DNA of 64,000 nucleotides from the NCBI GenBank assembly GCA_019695575.1, contig JADNSB010000044.1, forward strand, positions 1-64,000, given 5' to 3'. This document shows, in pieces, positions 54,519-63,955 of this stretch. Made by a program: the position numbers and the translations under genes. The stretch is from Angomonas ambiguus. Lineage: Eukaryota; Euglenozoa; Kinetoplastea; Trypanosomatida; Trypanosomatidae. The notes below the pieces were generated by a model. That model worked only from the letters and a program-made list of their open reading frames with translations. It was not told the DNA's origin and did not search any database. The stretch's first letter is position 1; every line of letters begins with the position of its first letter.

Positions 54519-55955
54519 TTACTGGGGCTTCTTTACCCCATAATAACGATAGTTCTGGTAATAATTCGCATCAGGAAACGTTCCGCTATACCGATTTAAC
54601 AAATAATTGCCGTTGGAGCTGTTAGGAACGCCGTGCATCCGGTTAGGGGACTGATCCCTCTGTTTCGCCACCTTCTGTTTATGGATCGTCTCCATCAGTT
54701 CTTCATAGGCGCTCTTCCGGAAAGGGTCGTTGGTCGCGTGTACTTGGGCCTGCGCTTCTAGGGTAGGGAGGGAGGGCGCCGCCTGCAGGGCTTCCTCTCT
54801 TGCCTTGTCGAACTCTGCCTTCCCATCTGTCCCGCTCTGATGGATTCGCTCAATAGACGTCGCCAGTATACGCCGGCGCCGCTCTACCTCGTCAATCGTA
54901 GGGTCTGCCTCACGACCCCCAAAGGCACTCGACTGTGTGACGGTGAAGGCCGTATTGTTATCGTTGCGCATCAGCCCAATATCGTACCGACCAATGTGCT
55001 GCAAACTTCGGGTAATATTCATCAAAAGGGTCCGCACGTCGTAGTTGGACTGTACAAACAGACGACACACCTCATCCCGCACCACCTCCTCCACCTCTAG
55101 GTAGCGAGTGCCCTCCTGGTTGGGGACCCGTTGCAGTGCCTCCCGCTCCAGCTGCTGCCACAGAGAGAGCGGCATTATCTTTGGTCGATGGACCTCTGGT
55201 GTGGGGGCGGTGGGTGGTGCCGCGGGGGCTGTGGTCGTGGCCGTGTTCTGAGGATACTGACCGTATGGATCAGGAGTGGGGGTGGGGCCGGTCTGGTAGG
55301 TAGGGGCCGCCGTCCCATAGGGCGTCACCCCCGGTGGTAGAGGGGAGGCGGTGGTGGCACCGTAAGGATTGGTTCCATAGGGGTTGGTGGTGGTGGTGGT
55401 GGTGGTGCCCATACTGGCGGGTAGCTGATAGTTCGCCGAAGGGCTATAGGGATTCGGATTAGGATTAGGGTTGGGAGTGGGGATGGGATTCAGTACAGAA
55501 CTCTGCAGAGGATTCAGTATGGAGTTCTGCAGAGGGTTAGTGCCGGCCGCACTGGGGCTGGGGATGGAGAGGGGGTCCGCGCCGCCGGCGGAGAGCGGTG
55601 AGAGTGGGTTGGCGGTGTTAGGAACAGGAATCGCTCCAACGTACCCGGCGGTAGGGTTAGGATTCGGATTGGGGTTAGGCGGAGGCGCCGGCGGGTTCGC
55701 CAGTGGAGAGTTGGTGCTGGGGAGGGGAATGAGGGCACCGGAGGCGGTGGACGGGTTAGGTGGCGGCGGTGGTAACCCTGGCGGAGGTGCCGCCCCTCCT
55801 GCTGCCAGAGGGGACCCTGCGTTAGGAAGGGGAATAGGACCTCCGTTGTTGGTGGAAGGGGGAGGAAGACTGGCGTTGGTGGGGGAGTATATGGGGGATT
55901 TAAAATCTATCATGGGCAGGGACCCCCGTTGATCCAATATATCTCTATTAAACAT
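54519..55955 (-). CDS. Unknown protein with long Pro/Asn-rich N-terminus
   Basis: In this 478-residue protein residues 1-260 are low complexity. They contain repeated IPLPNAGSPLA/IPLPSTNSPLA/IPVPNTANPLS units, PNPNPNPN runs (two), a Thr run and NPYGTNPYGA. The C-terminal 215 residues look folded: MPLSLWQQLEREALQRVPNQ, YLEVEEVVRDEVCRLFVQSN, then a helical segment with FGGREADPTIDEVERRRRILA and a Tyr-rich end (YYQNYRYYGVKKPQ). No family is recognised. The imperfect IPLPxxxSPL repeat with spacing of about 27-40 residues may be a binding motif array. The PN runs are encoded by GGATTA/GGGTTA-like DNA and are not telomeric. Confidence 0.75.
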   Translation of the reverse strand: MFNRDILDQRGSLPMIDFKSPIYSPTNASLPPPSTNNGGPIPLPNAGSPLAAGGAAPPPGLPPPPPNPSTASGALIPLPSTNSPLANPPAPPPNPNPNPNPTAGYVGAIPVPNTANPLSPLSAGGADPLSIPSPSAAGTNPLQNSILNPLQSSVLNPIPTPNPNPNPNPYSPSANYQLPASMGTTTTTTTNPYGTNPYGATTASPLPPGVTPYGTAAPTYQTGPTPTPDPYGQYPQNTATTTAPAAPPTAPTPEVHRPKIMPLSLWQQLEREALQRVPNQEGTRYLEVEEVVRDEVCRLFVQSNYDVRTLLMNITRSLQHIGRYDIGLMRNDNNTAFTVTQSSAFGGREADPTIDEVERRRRILATSIERIHQSGTDGKAEFDKAREEALQAAPSLPTLEAQAQVHATNDPFRKSAYEELMETIHKQKVAKQRDQSPNRMHGVPNSSNGNYLLNRYSGTFPDANYYQNYRYYGVKKPQ

Positions 55956-56219
55956 TTTCCCCCGTACGGTTCAACTAATTCCTTTCTTCTTTTTTTTTTT
56001 GGTTTTTCTATTGGAAGGAATCGAGAGAAAGAAAAAGAGAGTAATAAAAGAAAAAAGTGAAAACAGAACGAAAAAAAAAAAAGAACATTTATAGACTGGC
56101 AATAAGATTTAAACGCTGCGGAGGAGGAGGTAGTTTTTATTGTTTCAATTATTTCCTTAAAGAAAAGAAAAAGAGAAAAAATGTACAACTCATCCAGAGA
56201 AAAAAAAAACGAAAATGAA

Positions 56220-57734
56220 TTAAGAATCTTCCTCTTTTTCCGTCATCTCTCCAGAATCGTATTTCTTCTTGAGATTGGGATCGTTGAGTATCTTGTAGGC
56301 CGCGATGATTTTCTGCATGTACTTCTTCTTTGCCTCGGTGTCACCCTCTGTATTAACGTCAGGGTGGTGAATACGCACCGCCTCACGGAACGCCTTGGAG
56401 ACATCCTTCGCAGAGGACGTAAACTCCTTCCCCTTGAGGCCCAGCAAATCGTAGTACCCAAGAGGATCGACATCCACCAAGTCCGTACGTCGGCGATTCT
56501 TTGGGTCAAAGTGCTTCCCTTGAGCCCTCGCCCGGTCCCTCGCCGCCTCGTCCTTCACCCGTTGCTCGAACTCATCCTTCTGCCGGGCCCGGAACCGAAG
56601 CTCCTCACGGTACTCAAACTCCTCCTTCTCCTCCTGATCCGGGGTCCATCGGTAGCCGGTGCTGTCTGATGCAAAGTTTAGAATCCCGACAGACTTGAGT
56701 TCGGCCAGCTGACGCGCCTGCTCCCTCAGGTAAGCAAACGACCGGTACCGAGTGATGAAAGGAGGGGCCAGGATACCGCCAGCGACCGCGGCGGCAGTGG
56801 ACAGACCGGGCTCTACCAGTGGAGCTAACGACAGCAGTGTGCCCATCGCGACAGCGGAGGATAAGGAGAAGCGTGTGCCGCGGCCGACGTGGAGTACCGG
56901 CCCCGTCACCTTCCCTGTCGCCCCGCAGATAAACGCAGGGACTGGGGTAGAGTTGGAACGAGTCGACACCATTAACTTTATGAGAGGGAGGAACACAGGG
57001 CGGACACTCACCACCTGCATCGTCAGCTGGGTCACTAAAATGTTGCTCCTCACGAACGACCCATGATACTTCTTCAGCTCGAGATCCACACGATCCATTA
57101 TCACCCGTCGGTTGACTCGCTTTTCTAGCACCGACATGGCGGTGTTGGTGGACATGGCAAAAGGGATCACTTTCGGTCGGCGTTGCATCTTTTCTAAAGT
57201 ATTTAAAAGTTCAAAACGGGAAATCAGCATGGAAGGGATGTGCGAGCCGTTCAGGCACTTCTCCACCACGCTAAGGGGCTCCACGTACGAGGCACACACC
57301 TGGTTCATCGGCATGAACTCTCCAAAGGGAAAACTAAAGTCGTACCGCGGACCCTCCACCCACACGAGACAGTGTTGCTGTGTCAGAAAACTAGGGTCTT
57401 TCTGCAGCAGTTCCGCCCGGAAGGAACCGGCGGCGGAGGTGGTGGCGAGCCAGAAGGGCATCATGTAACGTTCCACACCGTGCAGCTCGACAGCGGTCTT
57501 ATGATGCGCGCAGACACGGTCCACGGCCTCGGCGTCACTCACCAGGAAGGGGATACCAAATGCCTTCTTTTTAATCATAACCCGGTCCTTTACCAGCCGG
57601 TCCGCATTAATAGCGAACGGTACTACCCCTTCACGGTTGTCTTCATTCGTTTCGAAAATGGCTGTAAAGTGACGAACAGAAATTCCGACTACAGGAGAGG
57701 TCAGAAAGACTCTCGCACAGCGCCTACGGTACAT
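56220..57734 (-). CDS. Mitochondrial J-domain protein
   Basis: This 504-residue protein has a basic N-terminus (MYRRRCARVFLTSPVVGISV) suited to mitochondrial import. Residues 40-320 have no recognised domain. A Gly/Ala/Leu-rich stretch around 295-325 (LSSAVAMGTLLSLAPLV, STAAAVAGGILAPPF) could be one or two membrane segments or a hairpin. A charged coiled coil follows. A J domain of about 70 residues ends the protein: YYDLLGLKG, KAFREAVRIHHPDVN with the HPD motif intact, and KIIAAYKILNDPNLKKKYD. J domains stimulate Hsp70, here presumably mtHsp70. The J domain at the C-terminus behind a possible membrane hairpin recalls import-motor proteins, but Tim14 is much smaller; so only the class is assigned. 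Confidence 0.85.
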   Translation of the reverse strand: MYRRRCARVFLTSPVVGISVRHFTAIFETNEDNREGVVPFAINADRLVKDRVMIKKKAFGIPFLVSDAEAVDRVCAHHKTAVELHGVERYMMPFWLATTSAAGSFRAELLQKDPSFLTQQHCLVWVEGPRYDFSFPFGEFMPMNQVCASYVEPLSVVEKCLNGSHIPSMLISRFELLNTLEKMQRRPKVIPFAMSTNTAMSVLEKRVNRRVIMDRVDLELKKYHGSFVRSNILVTQLTMQVVSVRPVFLPLIKLMVSTRSNSTPVPAFICGATGKVTGPVLHVGRGTRFSLSSAVAMGTLLSLAPLVEPGLSTAAAVAGGILAPPFITRYRSFAYLREQARQLAELKSVGILNFASDSTGYRWTPDQEEKEEFEYREELRFRARQKDEFEQRVKDEAARDRARAQGKHFDPKNRRRTDLVDVDPLGYYDLLGLKGKEFTSSAKDVSKAFREAVRIHHPDVNTEGDTEAKKKYMQKIIAAYKILNDPNLKKKYDSGEMTEKEEDS

Positions 57735-58085
57735 CTGTAATATCTACCACTGAATTCTACTCCTACTTTACTATTATTATTATTACTTTTATTTTCCTTC
57801 TCCTTTTTATGGATGACTAAGAGGGAAAAACAATAAGAGGGAATACAGGGGAATTAAGCGTGTAGATTAACTATGCTCTCTAAAGGGTAACAATTAATGA
57901 AACGAAAACAAAAAAGGTACACTATATTTATTTTTTTGATTGTATTGCTTATACAAAATGTACATTTTTTTATATTTCTTTACATTGTTGGACAATCCTC
58001 CGTTAGACAAAAGTACACGGTAAAGGGAAGGAGAAACAAAAAAAAAAAAACGTGTTAATCCAGTACGACGTTAAACCGTTGTCCC
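57735..58085. other. AT-rich spacer
   Basis: It has a TTA run at 57770-57788, T-rich sequence, and poly-A at 58038-58050. No gene is seen. Confidence 0.6.
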
Positions 58086-60959
58086 TCAAAAGAAGGTCAC
58101 CCTCTTTTCCCCTTTAAGCGATATCACGGGTGGTTCCCCTAGAATGAGGGTAGACCCGGTATGCTGTGTGATGAGCTGTGTAATCATATCCGAGATAAAG
58201 CACGCGAATTTCCTAGACGTGTGAACAAAAGGATCAGGACACCAGTAACAGCAAATAGAACACAGAGCGTCAATGAAAAGGGTGAAAGTCAGCTCCCCAG
58301 CACGAGAGTGTTCGTACTGTTCCTGGAGAGAGAGTACCAGCTGCTCCGCCTGTTGAGCCGTGATGAACATACGAGGATGGCAATCGGTTGTGTAGATCTG
58401 AATATAACTATTGTTTTCCGCAATGTATTCGCAATCCCTCAGCATAGCGATGAAGTAGTTCGTCGACAGTAAAGACCCGAAACGGCCCCCATCCTGTACC
58501 GCGAAGGCACGCTCCCTCGACTGCATCGAACCCTCTTGTTTCTTGGTGTAGAAGAAAAAAATACGAGCCAAGTCATCGCCAAAGAAGCGAAACACATCTT
58601 GCGACTCGGTGGACCAGAACGAGGACAAGGATGGGTGGACACTGACGGACTTGTTACTACGGAGCCACGTCAGAAACTTCCCCACCCCTTCGACTAGCCC
58701 GAAGGAGTTACCGTAGTAGGTGCTTCCAATCCGGAGCAAAATCTCAGTAAACTGTATCGCTGTCACTTGACGAATGTCCATCTCCTGACGGGCGGCCTGC
58801 AGGAGTGCCTTGGATTCCTCCTCTGACTTTCCCTGACCCTTGAGGAGCGTGGACAGCTGTGGGGAGGCGACGCGGTCAAAGATGAGAGAAATGTGCTCTT
58901 TTGTAGTCGTCGAAGAAGCGATCCCGAAGGTCTCAATAAAACGCCAGAAAGTGGTCTCCGACAACGTTTTCCCTCCTTGACCGGCGAACAGGTAAAACAC
59001 CCGGGCCGTGGTCTCTGCATTATCGCGGAGACACACTTTGAGTGGACCTTTCAGCAGTTGGGACCAGAGGAGTGGATCTAGATTGGCGGCAATGGTGTCC
59101 TTCAGGTCGGCGAGGGACTTTGGGTTCACCATCCAGAAATGACGGAGCGACCAACTACCGACGTGGGGGACCGGCATCCCGTTCAGCCGCTGTGCCGTCA
59201 GATACGACTCCCCTTGTGCAATGCGCTGGTGGTTCTCGGCCAGCTGTCGCTCCAGATTCACCTGTGGGGAGACTTTTGACTTGATGTCCTCCAAGTAGGT
59301 TTGACACTCCGCAAGATACTTTACGAAATCCTCCTCCGAGTTTACTCTCATGGCCGCTGCCTCTTCTTCGTCTTTCGTAGGCGCGATACGGTTGGGGTCA
59401 TTTTCGGCTTCGAGGAGGCGGAAAGAGCGGAGAGAGGTGGTACTCCAGCGATCGGCAATGTACCGACGAAACAGCTCCGCGACCGCTAGAGTGATTCGAT
59501 CCTCCACCGGTCGTGAAAAGTCCACCACATCCAACACAAAGCACATTTGAAGTTTCTGACACATCTCCCGTAAACGATTCAGTCTAAACTCTCTGTCGCA
59601 GTTGGGTGGTAGCGTGACGGCCACCGTGGGGGCGACAAACTTTAGTAATTCATAAAATGCCTCCCCGGATGAAAAATCAGAACCAAAATTACGAATGGGA
59701 GCATATTCATCCTTCTTGGGGCACTGGCTATAGAGAACCCCGTTACACCACTGCAGGAGTGTTTCGGCGTAGGTGGTCGCCTCGGACTCCTCCTCCGCAT
59801 ACCCTAATAATAAATTGACCTCGTCGTCGATTTCCTCCCGAAAGTCCGGCGTCTCCTCCAGATAGGTGGGCGGAGGAGGAAGCATCTCATGAAAACGAGA
59901 GAGGGCTTCTCGGTACCGCTGTGCCATATCAAAAGCACTTTGAACACTACGCACCAACTTTTCTCCATACTCCTTTTCTTTTCGAACCAACTCCTCTTGC
60001 AGGTATTTCACCTGTATCACATAGCCAGCATTTAAAGAGAGCGCATGCTCCAGCTCCTCCTTCGCCTCCTTTGTCGTTTGAATCAAGCGATCCGCTCGGT
60101 AGCACTGCAACTGGAATTGGTTCTTTGCATTTTCTAACTGTGCCGCCGCCTCGTGCAATCGCTCTTTTAAAAAACTACTTCTAGAAACTTCTAGTTGAAC
60201 CTTCCACTGATAAAACACTGCATGGAGGCGGTAACGGTCCATCTCATCTTGATGCCTTCTATTTTTATTAATGTTGATGGTGTTTAAAATCTTGATGCGT
60301 CGCACGTAGGAAGCCCAAGCATGGAAAGTAGCTCTCTTCCGATTCATTCTTTCATTTTCTATAAAACGAATGACAAAGTCTCTTCGGTGATTATTAGAGG
60401 ACAACACTTGCTTTAGCGCCTCCGCGAGCTGATCCACGTTTCCTTTATCCACATCCACCTGTTCTAAATACATGGTGTGCGTGAAGTACGGATTCCAGTA
60501 GATGGTATCAGGATCCTTCACCTGTAGTTGTACTGCTGCAGATGGGTAGGGCAGCCGCTCCGGGTCAAAGCTGCAGTACACGGCCGGCAAGATGGCACGG
60601 ATGACCTCACTCAACGCGTGTTGGGATGGCTGTGTGGCTAGTAGATGAAGGGCCCACGTCGCCGCGGCGGCACGGAAAGCGGGATCCTCATTCAAGCTAA
60701 CCTCTCTCATCATGGTTTCCACGAAGAGTCCTACAGAGTTGTAGTGACTGGCTTGACTCCTAAAGCGGGCCACTAGTTGCGCATAACGATTTCGATTCAC
60801 CCGTACATCAGCGTCTTCCTCTAATTCAGTTGCCTCTCTATCTCTATTAAATTCCTCCAGTGTGTCGCGAACCTCCTGGTGTCTTTCAGGGGCCTGCTTA
60901 GCTTGCAAACTCTTAATCTCAGCAAACTTCCCAGAACGAGGGCCACCGCGATGTTTCAT
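58086..60959 (-). CDS. Coiled-coil protein with a possible calponin-homology domain, flagellar candidate
   Basis: This 957-residue protein has an N-terminal helical region (1-200), a basic IQ-like or tandem Trp motif stretch (KRATFHAWASYVRRIKIL and HAVFYQWKVQLEVSR, about 208-260), then coiled coil to about 360. Residues about 400-505 (ETLLQWCNGVLYSQCP, FSSGEAFYELLKFVAPTV) resemble a CH domain, which binds microtubules or actin. The C-terminal 400 residues are globular and end in TFTLFIDALCSICCYWCPDPF plus a helix; this part has an EF-hand-like feel (FWRFIETFGIAS), but no canonical calcium loop is seen. The HAWASYV/FYQWKV repeats recall sfi1-type centrosomal or flagellar proteins. No name is given; an axonemal or basal-body role is a guess from composition. 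Confidence 0.75.
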   Translation of the reverse strand: MKHRGGPRSGKFAEIKSLQAKQAPERHQEVRDTLEEFNRDREATELEEDADVRVNRNRYAQLVARFRSQASHYNSVGLFVETMMREVSLNEDPAFRAAAATWALHLLATQPSQHALSEVIRAILPAVYCSFDPERLPYPSAAVQLQVKDPDTIYWNPYFTHTMYLEQVDVDKGNVDQLAEALKQVLSSNNHRRDFVIRFIENERMNRKRATFHAWASYVRRIKILNTININKNRRHQDEMDRYRLHAVFYQWKVQLEVSRSSFLKERLHEAAAQLENAKNQFQLQCYRADRLIQTTKEAKEELEHALSLNAGYVIQVKYLQEELVRKEKEYGEKLVRSVQSAFDMAQRYREALSRFHEMLPPPPTYLEETPDFREEIDDEVNLLLGYAEEESEATTYAETLLQWCNGVLYSQCPKKDEYAPIRNFGSDFSSGEAFYELLKFVAPTVAVTLPPNCDREFRLNRLREMCQKLQMCFVLDVVDFSRPVEDRITLAVAELFRRYIADRWSTTSLRSFRLLEAENDPNRIAPTKDEEEAAAMRVNSEEDFVKYLAECQTYLEDIKSKVSPQVNLERQLAENHQRIAQGESYLTAQRLNGMPVPHVGSWSLRHFWMVNPKSLADLKDTIAANLDPLLWSQLLKGPLKVCLRDNAETTARVFYLFAGQGGKTLSETTFWRFIETFGIASSTTTKEHISLIFDRVASPQLSTLLKGQGKSEEESKALLQAARQEMDIRQVTAIQFTEILLRIGSTYYGNSFGLVEGVGKFLTWLRSNKSVSVHPSLSSFWSTESQDVFRFFGDDLARIFFFYTKKQEGSMQSRERAFAVQDGGRFGSLLSTNYFIAMLRDCEYIAENNSYIQIYTTDCHPRMFITAQQAEQLVLSLQEQYEHSRAGELTFTLFIDALCSICCYWCPDPFVHTSRKFACFISDMITQLITQHTGSTLILGEPPVISLKGEKRVTFF

Positions 60960-61263
60960 TATTATTGTTATTTTGGATGAACTACTAATGCCAGAGTGGT
61001 TGAAAAGAGGAAAAAAAGGTGGAGAGTACTATTGAGTAAAACCCAGTAAATTCACATACCATTTCAATAGAATAATAAAAACATTATAGTAAAAAGAAAA
61101 AAAGAAGTGATAGAAGAAAAAAAATGTAAGAAAATAGAAGAATATACAATTTGTTACAGAATTCTCGTCTGGGATATACGATACGTTTGCCGCTGTTGTT
61201 GTTGATACTTTTTTTTACATATTTTGAAAAACAATCTTTGGTCACATTCTTTGATCATATTGA
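60960..61263. other. AT-rich spacer
   Basis: The plus strand is purine-rich at 61000-61025 and 61080-61145, giving a sense polypyrimidine region; a TTG run lies at 61190-61206. No gene is seen. Confidence 0.6.
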
Positions 61264-62511
61264 TTATGCACTTTTTTTGTACGCTGAAAAGTGTATATTT
61301 GTTTGCAGACGAATATTAGTACTGTCTCGTCTCAGTGTTCCTAACGTATTGATCATGGCGCTGATCTGCTCCCTTAACAAGTCCCTGTCTATCAGATGTT
61401 TTTCCTCCTCCTCCTCTTCTTCATCTTGAACCTCCTCACCCGCCTGATTTTCTTCTGCATTCGCGCCTTGTTGCTCACTCTCTGCGACCGGAAGAACCGT
61501 CGCCTCTTCTCTCTCCTTTTCATCGGACCCCGGTAAAGGTTCAGTGAAAATCGCGCTCTTCTCCTTAACACTCCAGCTATGTCGAGGAGTCTTCCCATTC
61601 TTTATGGGGCTAAGCGTGTGTGGATAAGGATAAGAAACAGAAGATGCCATCTCCGTCTGACTCGCATTAAAAGAAGAAGTACCGACATCATTGGGAAGGC
61701 GGGCAGTGGATCTACTATTAGAGGTGGTGGTGGTACCTTTGGAAGGAAAGACTGTGTTGTTGGGTAGAGCAGATTTGTTTTGCTTTCGTTGTACCTCTCC
61801 CATTGGCTTCGTTCCACCCCTTTTCCCCGGTGGTCGGCGAGGTATACCCTTTGAAGAGGAAGAAGAAGGTGTGTGTAGAGGGAGGGAGGGGACGGTGGAG
61901 GCGAGGTCTATTGTCTGGCGCGTGGTGTAGTGGTGGACCGACGAAGCGGGCCTTGCGGTAGCGCTCAAGGGATCCTCCTGGGACTCAAGGGTAGGAGGTT
62001 TCCTCTTCAGAGAGGTTAATGTAATTTTACTTTTTTTGAGCTCCGACAACTTAGTGAAATGAGCGGAAGGAGAGTGCTTTTCTCTATCTGCACTGCCATC
62101 ACGACTAGAGGACTGAAGCTGAGATTCAAAACTACGGGCTGCCCTACGCTTTAGCAATATATCCTGAGCTTTTTCCTTCATAATGCCGAGACGCTGAAAC
62201 GCATCCTTCGCCCTGGGGCACGGGTTTTTATCCGGATGCACATGTACTACCAAACGTTGATAATGCCTCGTTAAAGCTTCGGCCTCACACTCTTTGCCGA
62301 GAAGAATGTCAGGAGGAAAGTGGTCGTCTAACAAGGCATCACAGATGTCAACATTCCGCTGCGGCTGGGGGACCTGAGTAGGATCCTGGAGGACTCTAAT
62401 CAGTTCTACTCGGCGTCTGTACTGTGGGTTAATGTGCTCTAAAGAAGAATACATGGCGGCCGCCCCCTCCAAATCTCCGTTTTTGAGACATTTTTCGGCT
62501 AGTGCTTCCAT
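61264..62511 (-). CDS. J-domain protein with long disordered tail
   Basis: In this 415-residue protein residues 1-45 look like one helical repeat (EKCLKNGDLEGAAAMYSSLE, TPR-like). The J domain spans about 52-125: ICDALLDDHFPPDILLGKE, then the helix-loop RLVVHVHPDKNPCPR with the HPD at 92-94, and KDAFQRLGIMKEKAQDIL. The helix I/II part is less typical than in DnaJ itself. The rest is disordered, Ser/Lys/Pro-rich, with an acidic run near 365-378. It has no Gly/Phe or zinc region, so it is a class C J protein, probably cytosolic or nuclear; the Hsp70 partner and client are unknown. It is the second J protein in 6 kb but shares nothing outside the J domain with the first. Confidence 0.8.
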   Translation of the reverse strand: MEALAEKCLKNGDLEGAAAMYSSLEHINPQYRRRVELIRVLQDPTQVPQPQRNVDICDALLDDHFPPDILLGKECEAEALTRHYQRLVVHVHPDKNPCPRAKDAFQRLGIMKEKAQDILLKRRAARSFESQLQSSSRDGSADREKHSPSAHFTKLSELKKSKITLTSLKRKPPTLESQEDPLSATARPASSVHHYTTRQTIDLASTVPSLPLHTPSSSSSKGIPRRPPGKRGGTKPMGEVQRKQNKSALPNNTVFPSKGTTTTSNSRSTARLPNDVGTSSFNASQTEMASSVSYPYPHTLSPIKNGKTPRHSWSVKEKSAIFTEPLPGSDEKEREEATVLPVAESEQQGANAEENQAGEEVQDEEEEEEEKHLIDRDLLREQISAMINTLGTLRRDSTNIRLQTNIHFSAYKKSA

Positions 62512-62793
62512 AGTAGACCCTTGGTTTTAGAAAGTAAGTGGAAGAGAGAGAGAGACAGAGAAAAAAGTGTGGGGATCAGAAAGAAAGTAGTGTTATTATT
62601 AACACGCGCAATACGAAAAATGGAGAAGAATTGAAAAGAGAAAGGGGGGAAAAAAAAAAGAAATACACAGCTTTAAAGTGGAACTTTTTATTCCTTTCAT
62701 TCTTTTTTTTTTTTTAAGAATAAATAAGAATTTTTTTTTTTTTTATGTGTAAAATATGTAAAATTTTGTAAATGCTTTGTTCCCACACAATCA
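62512..62793. other. AT-rich spacer
   Basis: It has a (GA) run at 62544-62560 and purine-rich sequence to 62665 (sense polypyrimidine for the J-protein gene), then T-rich runs at 62704-62745. No gene is seen. Confidence 0.6.
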
Positions 62794-63627
62794 TTAGAAC
62801 CATTTACTATTGCGGTCAAACTGCTTTCTCAGCGCCGACGCGTCCTGGGAATCCTTTCCGTACCGTGTACCGTCCTTCTTCATGATCCCGACTATAATAA
62901 ACGGATGATTGTTGGAGGAGTTAACGCCGTCTCCCAGGCGTACCTCGAACACTGGATACTCCAATACTTTTTCCCAATCCTCCTCCTTACTCGGACGCTG
63001 ACGGAACTCGCAGCGGTATGTCATCTGCAACCAGTCATCCTGCGACATCTGCCCCAGATAGCAATTCACTAATTGAAAAGAGTCGACCTCGATTTCATAG
63101 GTGTTCACCACGTCCTGTTGACGCAGTGCCTTCCAACTCTTTTTGGCGAACTCCTTGTTTACCACTTCACTGATTTCCTTGGAAATGCGATCCGCCTCTC
63201 CATGTGTGGTCAAGCGTTGTAGTCGCTTCAGGTTTTCTTTACTCTTCTCGTTCGACAGCTTTTTCAACTGGATAAATATATCTTTTAACTGGTCGCTGTT
63301 GAAGTCGGGGCGTCGTTCCATCAACTTTCTCGTTGTAATAAAACGCTGAAAAGCCTTCTTCAAACCAGACCAAGACGTATACCGGATGGGATTAATATCC
63401 GGATCCATAATACAGTCCATTGTGGCAAAACGCATCTGCTTCATCCATTGCTCCTTGTCAAAATCGTAGTCCGTTCGCTTCTGGGTAGCATTTTGATTTT
63501 CCAGCTCCCATCGAGTTTGTGTGCTTCGATTCATGTTCATGAAACAGTACTGTGTGGTAACCGCAGGACGCAGCATGGTGGAAGTACGTCCAGGGGATAC
63601 TAGAGATGTGACACGACGCGAAAGCAT
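62794..63627 (-). CDS. Tim44/mL45-like mitochondrial protein
   Basis: This 277-residue protein has a basic N-terminus (MLSRRVTSLVSPGRTSTMLR) typical of a mitochondrial presequence. A basic helical region (QLKDIFIQLKKLSNEKSKENLKRLQRL) leads into a C-terminal alpha+beta part (QDVVNTYEIEVDSFQLVNCYLG, DDWLQMTYRCEFRQRP, PVFEVRLGDGVN) that resembles the Tim44/mL45 cystatin-like fold. mL45 of the mitochondrial large ribosomal subunit lies at the tunnel exit; Tim44 recruits mtHsp70 to the import channel. The size and simple layout favour the ribosomal relative. Identity is moderate and mitochondrial location is more certain. Confidence 0.6.
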   Translation of the reverse strand: MLSRRVTSLVSPGRTSTMLRPAVTTQYCFMNMNRSTQTRWELENQNATQKRTDYDFDKEQWMKQMRFATMDCIMDPDINPIRYTSWSGLKKAFQRFITTRKLMERRPDFNSDQLKDIFIQLKKLSNEKSKENLKRLQRLTTHGEADRISKEISEVVNKEFAKKSWKALRQQDVVNTYEIEVDSFQLVNCYLGQMSQDDWLQMTYRCEFRQRPSKEEDWEKVLEYPVFEVRLGDGVNSSNNHPFIIVGIMKKDGTRYGKDSQDASALRKQFDRNSKWF

Positions 63628-63955
63628 TTTCTGTGTTTTATGATAACTTTTATTGTTCTTTGTTTTTTTTTTTTTTCAGTCTTGGCTATCTCTTTTATAT
63701 TTAGAAAAAAAAAAGAGAATTAACGAGAAATATATAAAAAGAATTCAACGCGCCTATACTTCGGATCACTGGATTAGTAAAAGAAGGAACAAAAAAAACA
63801 CTATGGTAACAGAAATGCGGAATAATATACATTTATCTACACGAACGTAAAAGAAGGCTGACAAAAAAAAATCACGCTGCTTCTATTTACCGTTCCGAAA
63901 ATTTACAATTTAATTTTATTTTTCGCTCCTTCCTCCTGTGGCACAAGAAGGTATT
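63628..63955. other. AT-rich spacer
   Basis: T-rich plus strand at 63660-63680 and A-rich at 63703-63720, with the rest AT-rich until GC content rises near 63925. No gene is seen. Confidence 0.55.

Noticed and set aside
55448-55480. Telomere-like GGATTA/GGGTTA sequence (also near 55650-55680)
   Set aside because: It lies in the open frame of the Pro-rich protein and encodes Pro-Asn dipeptide repeats; the units are irregular and not in a telomeric array.
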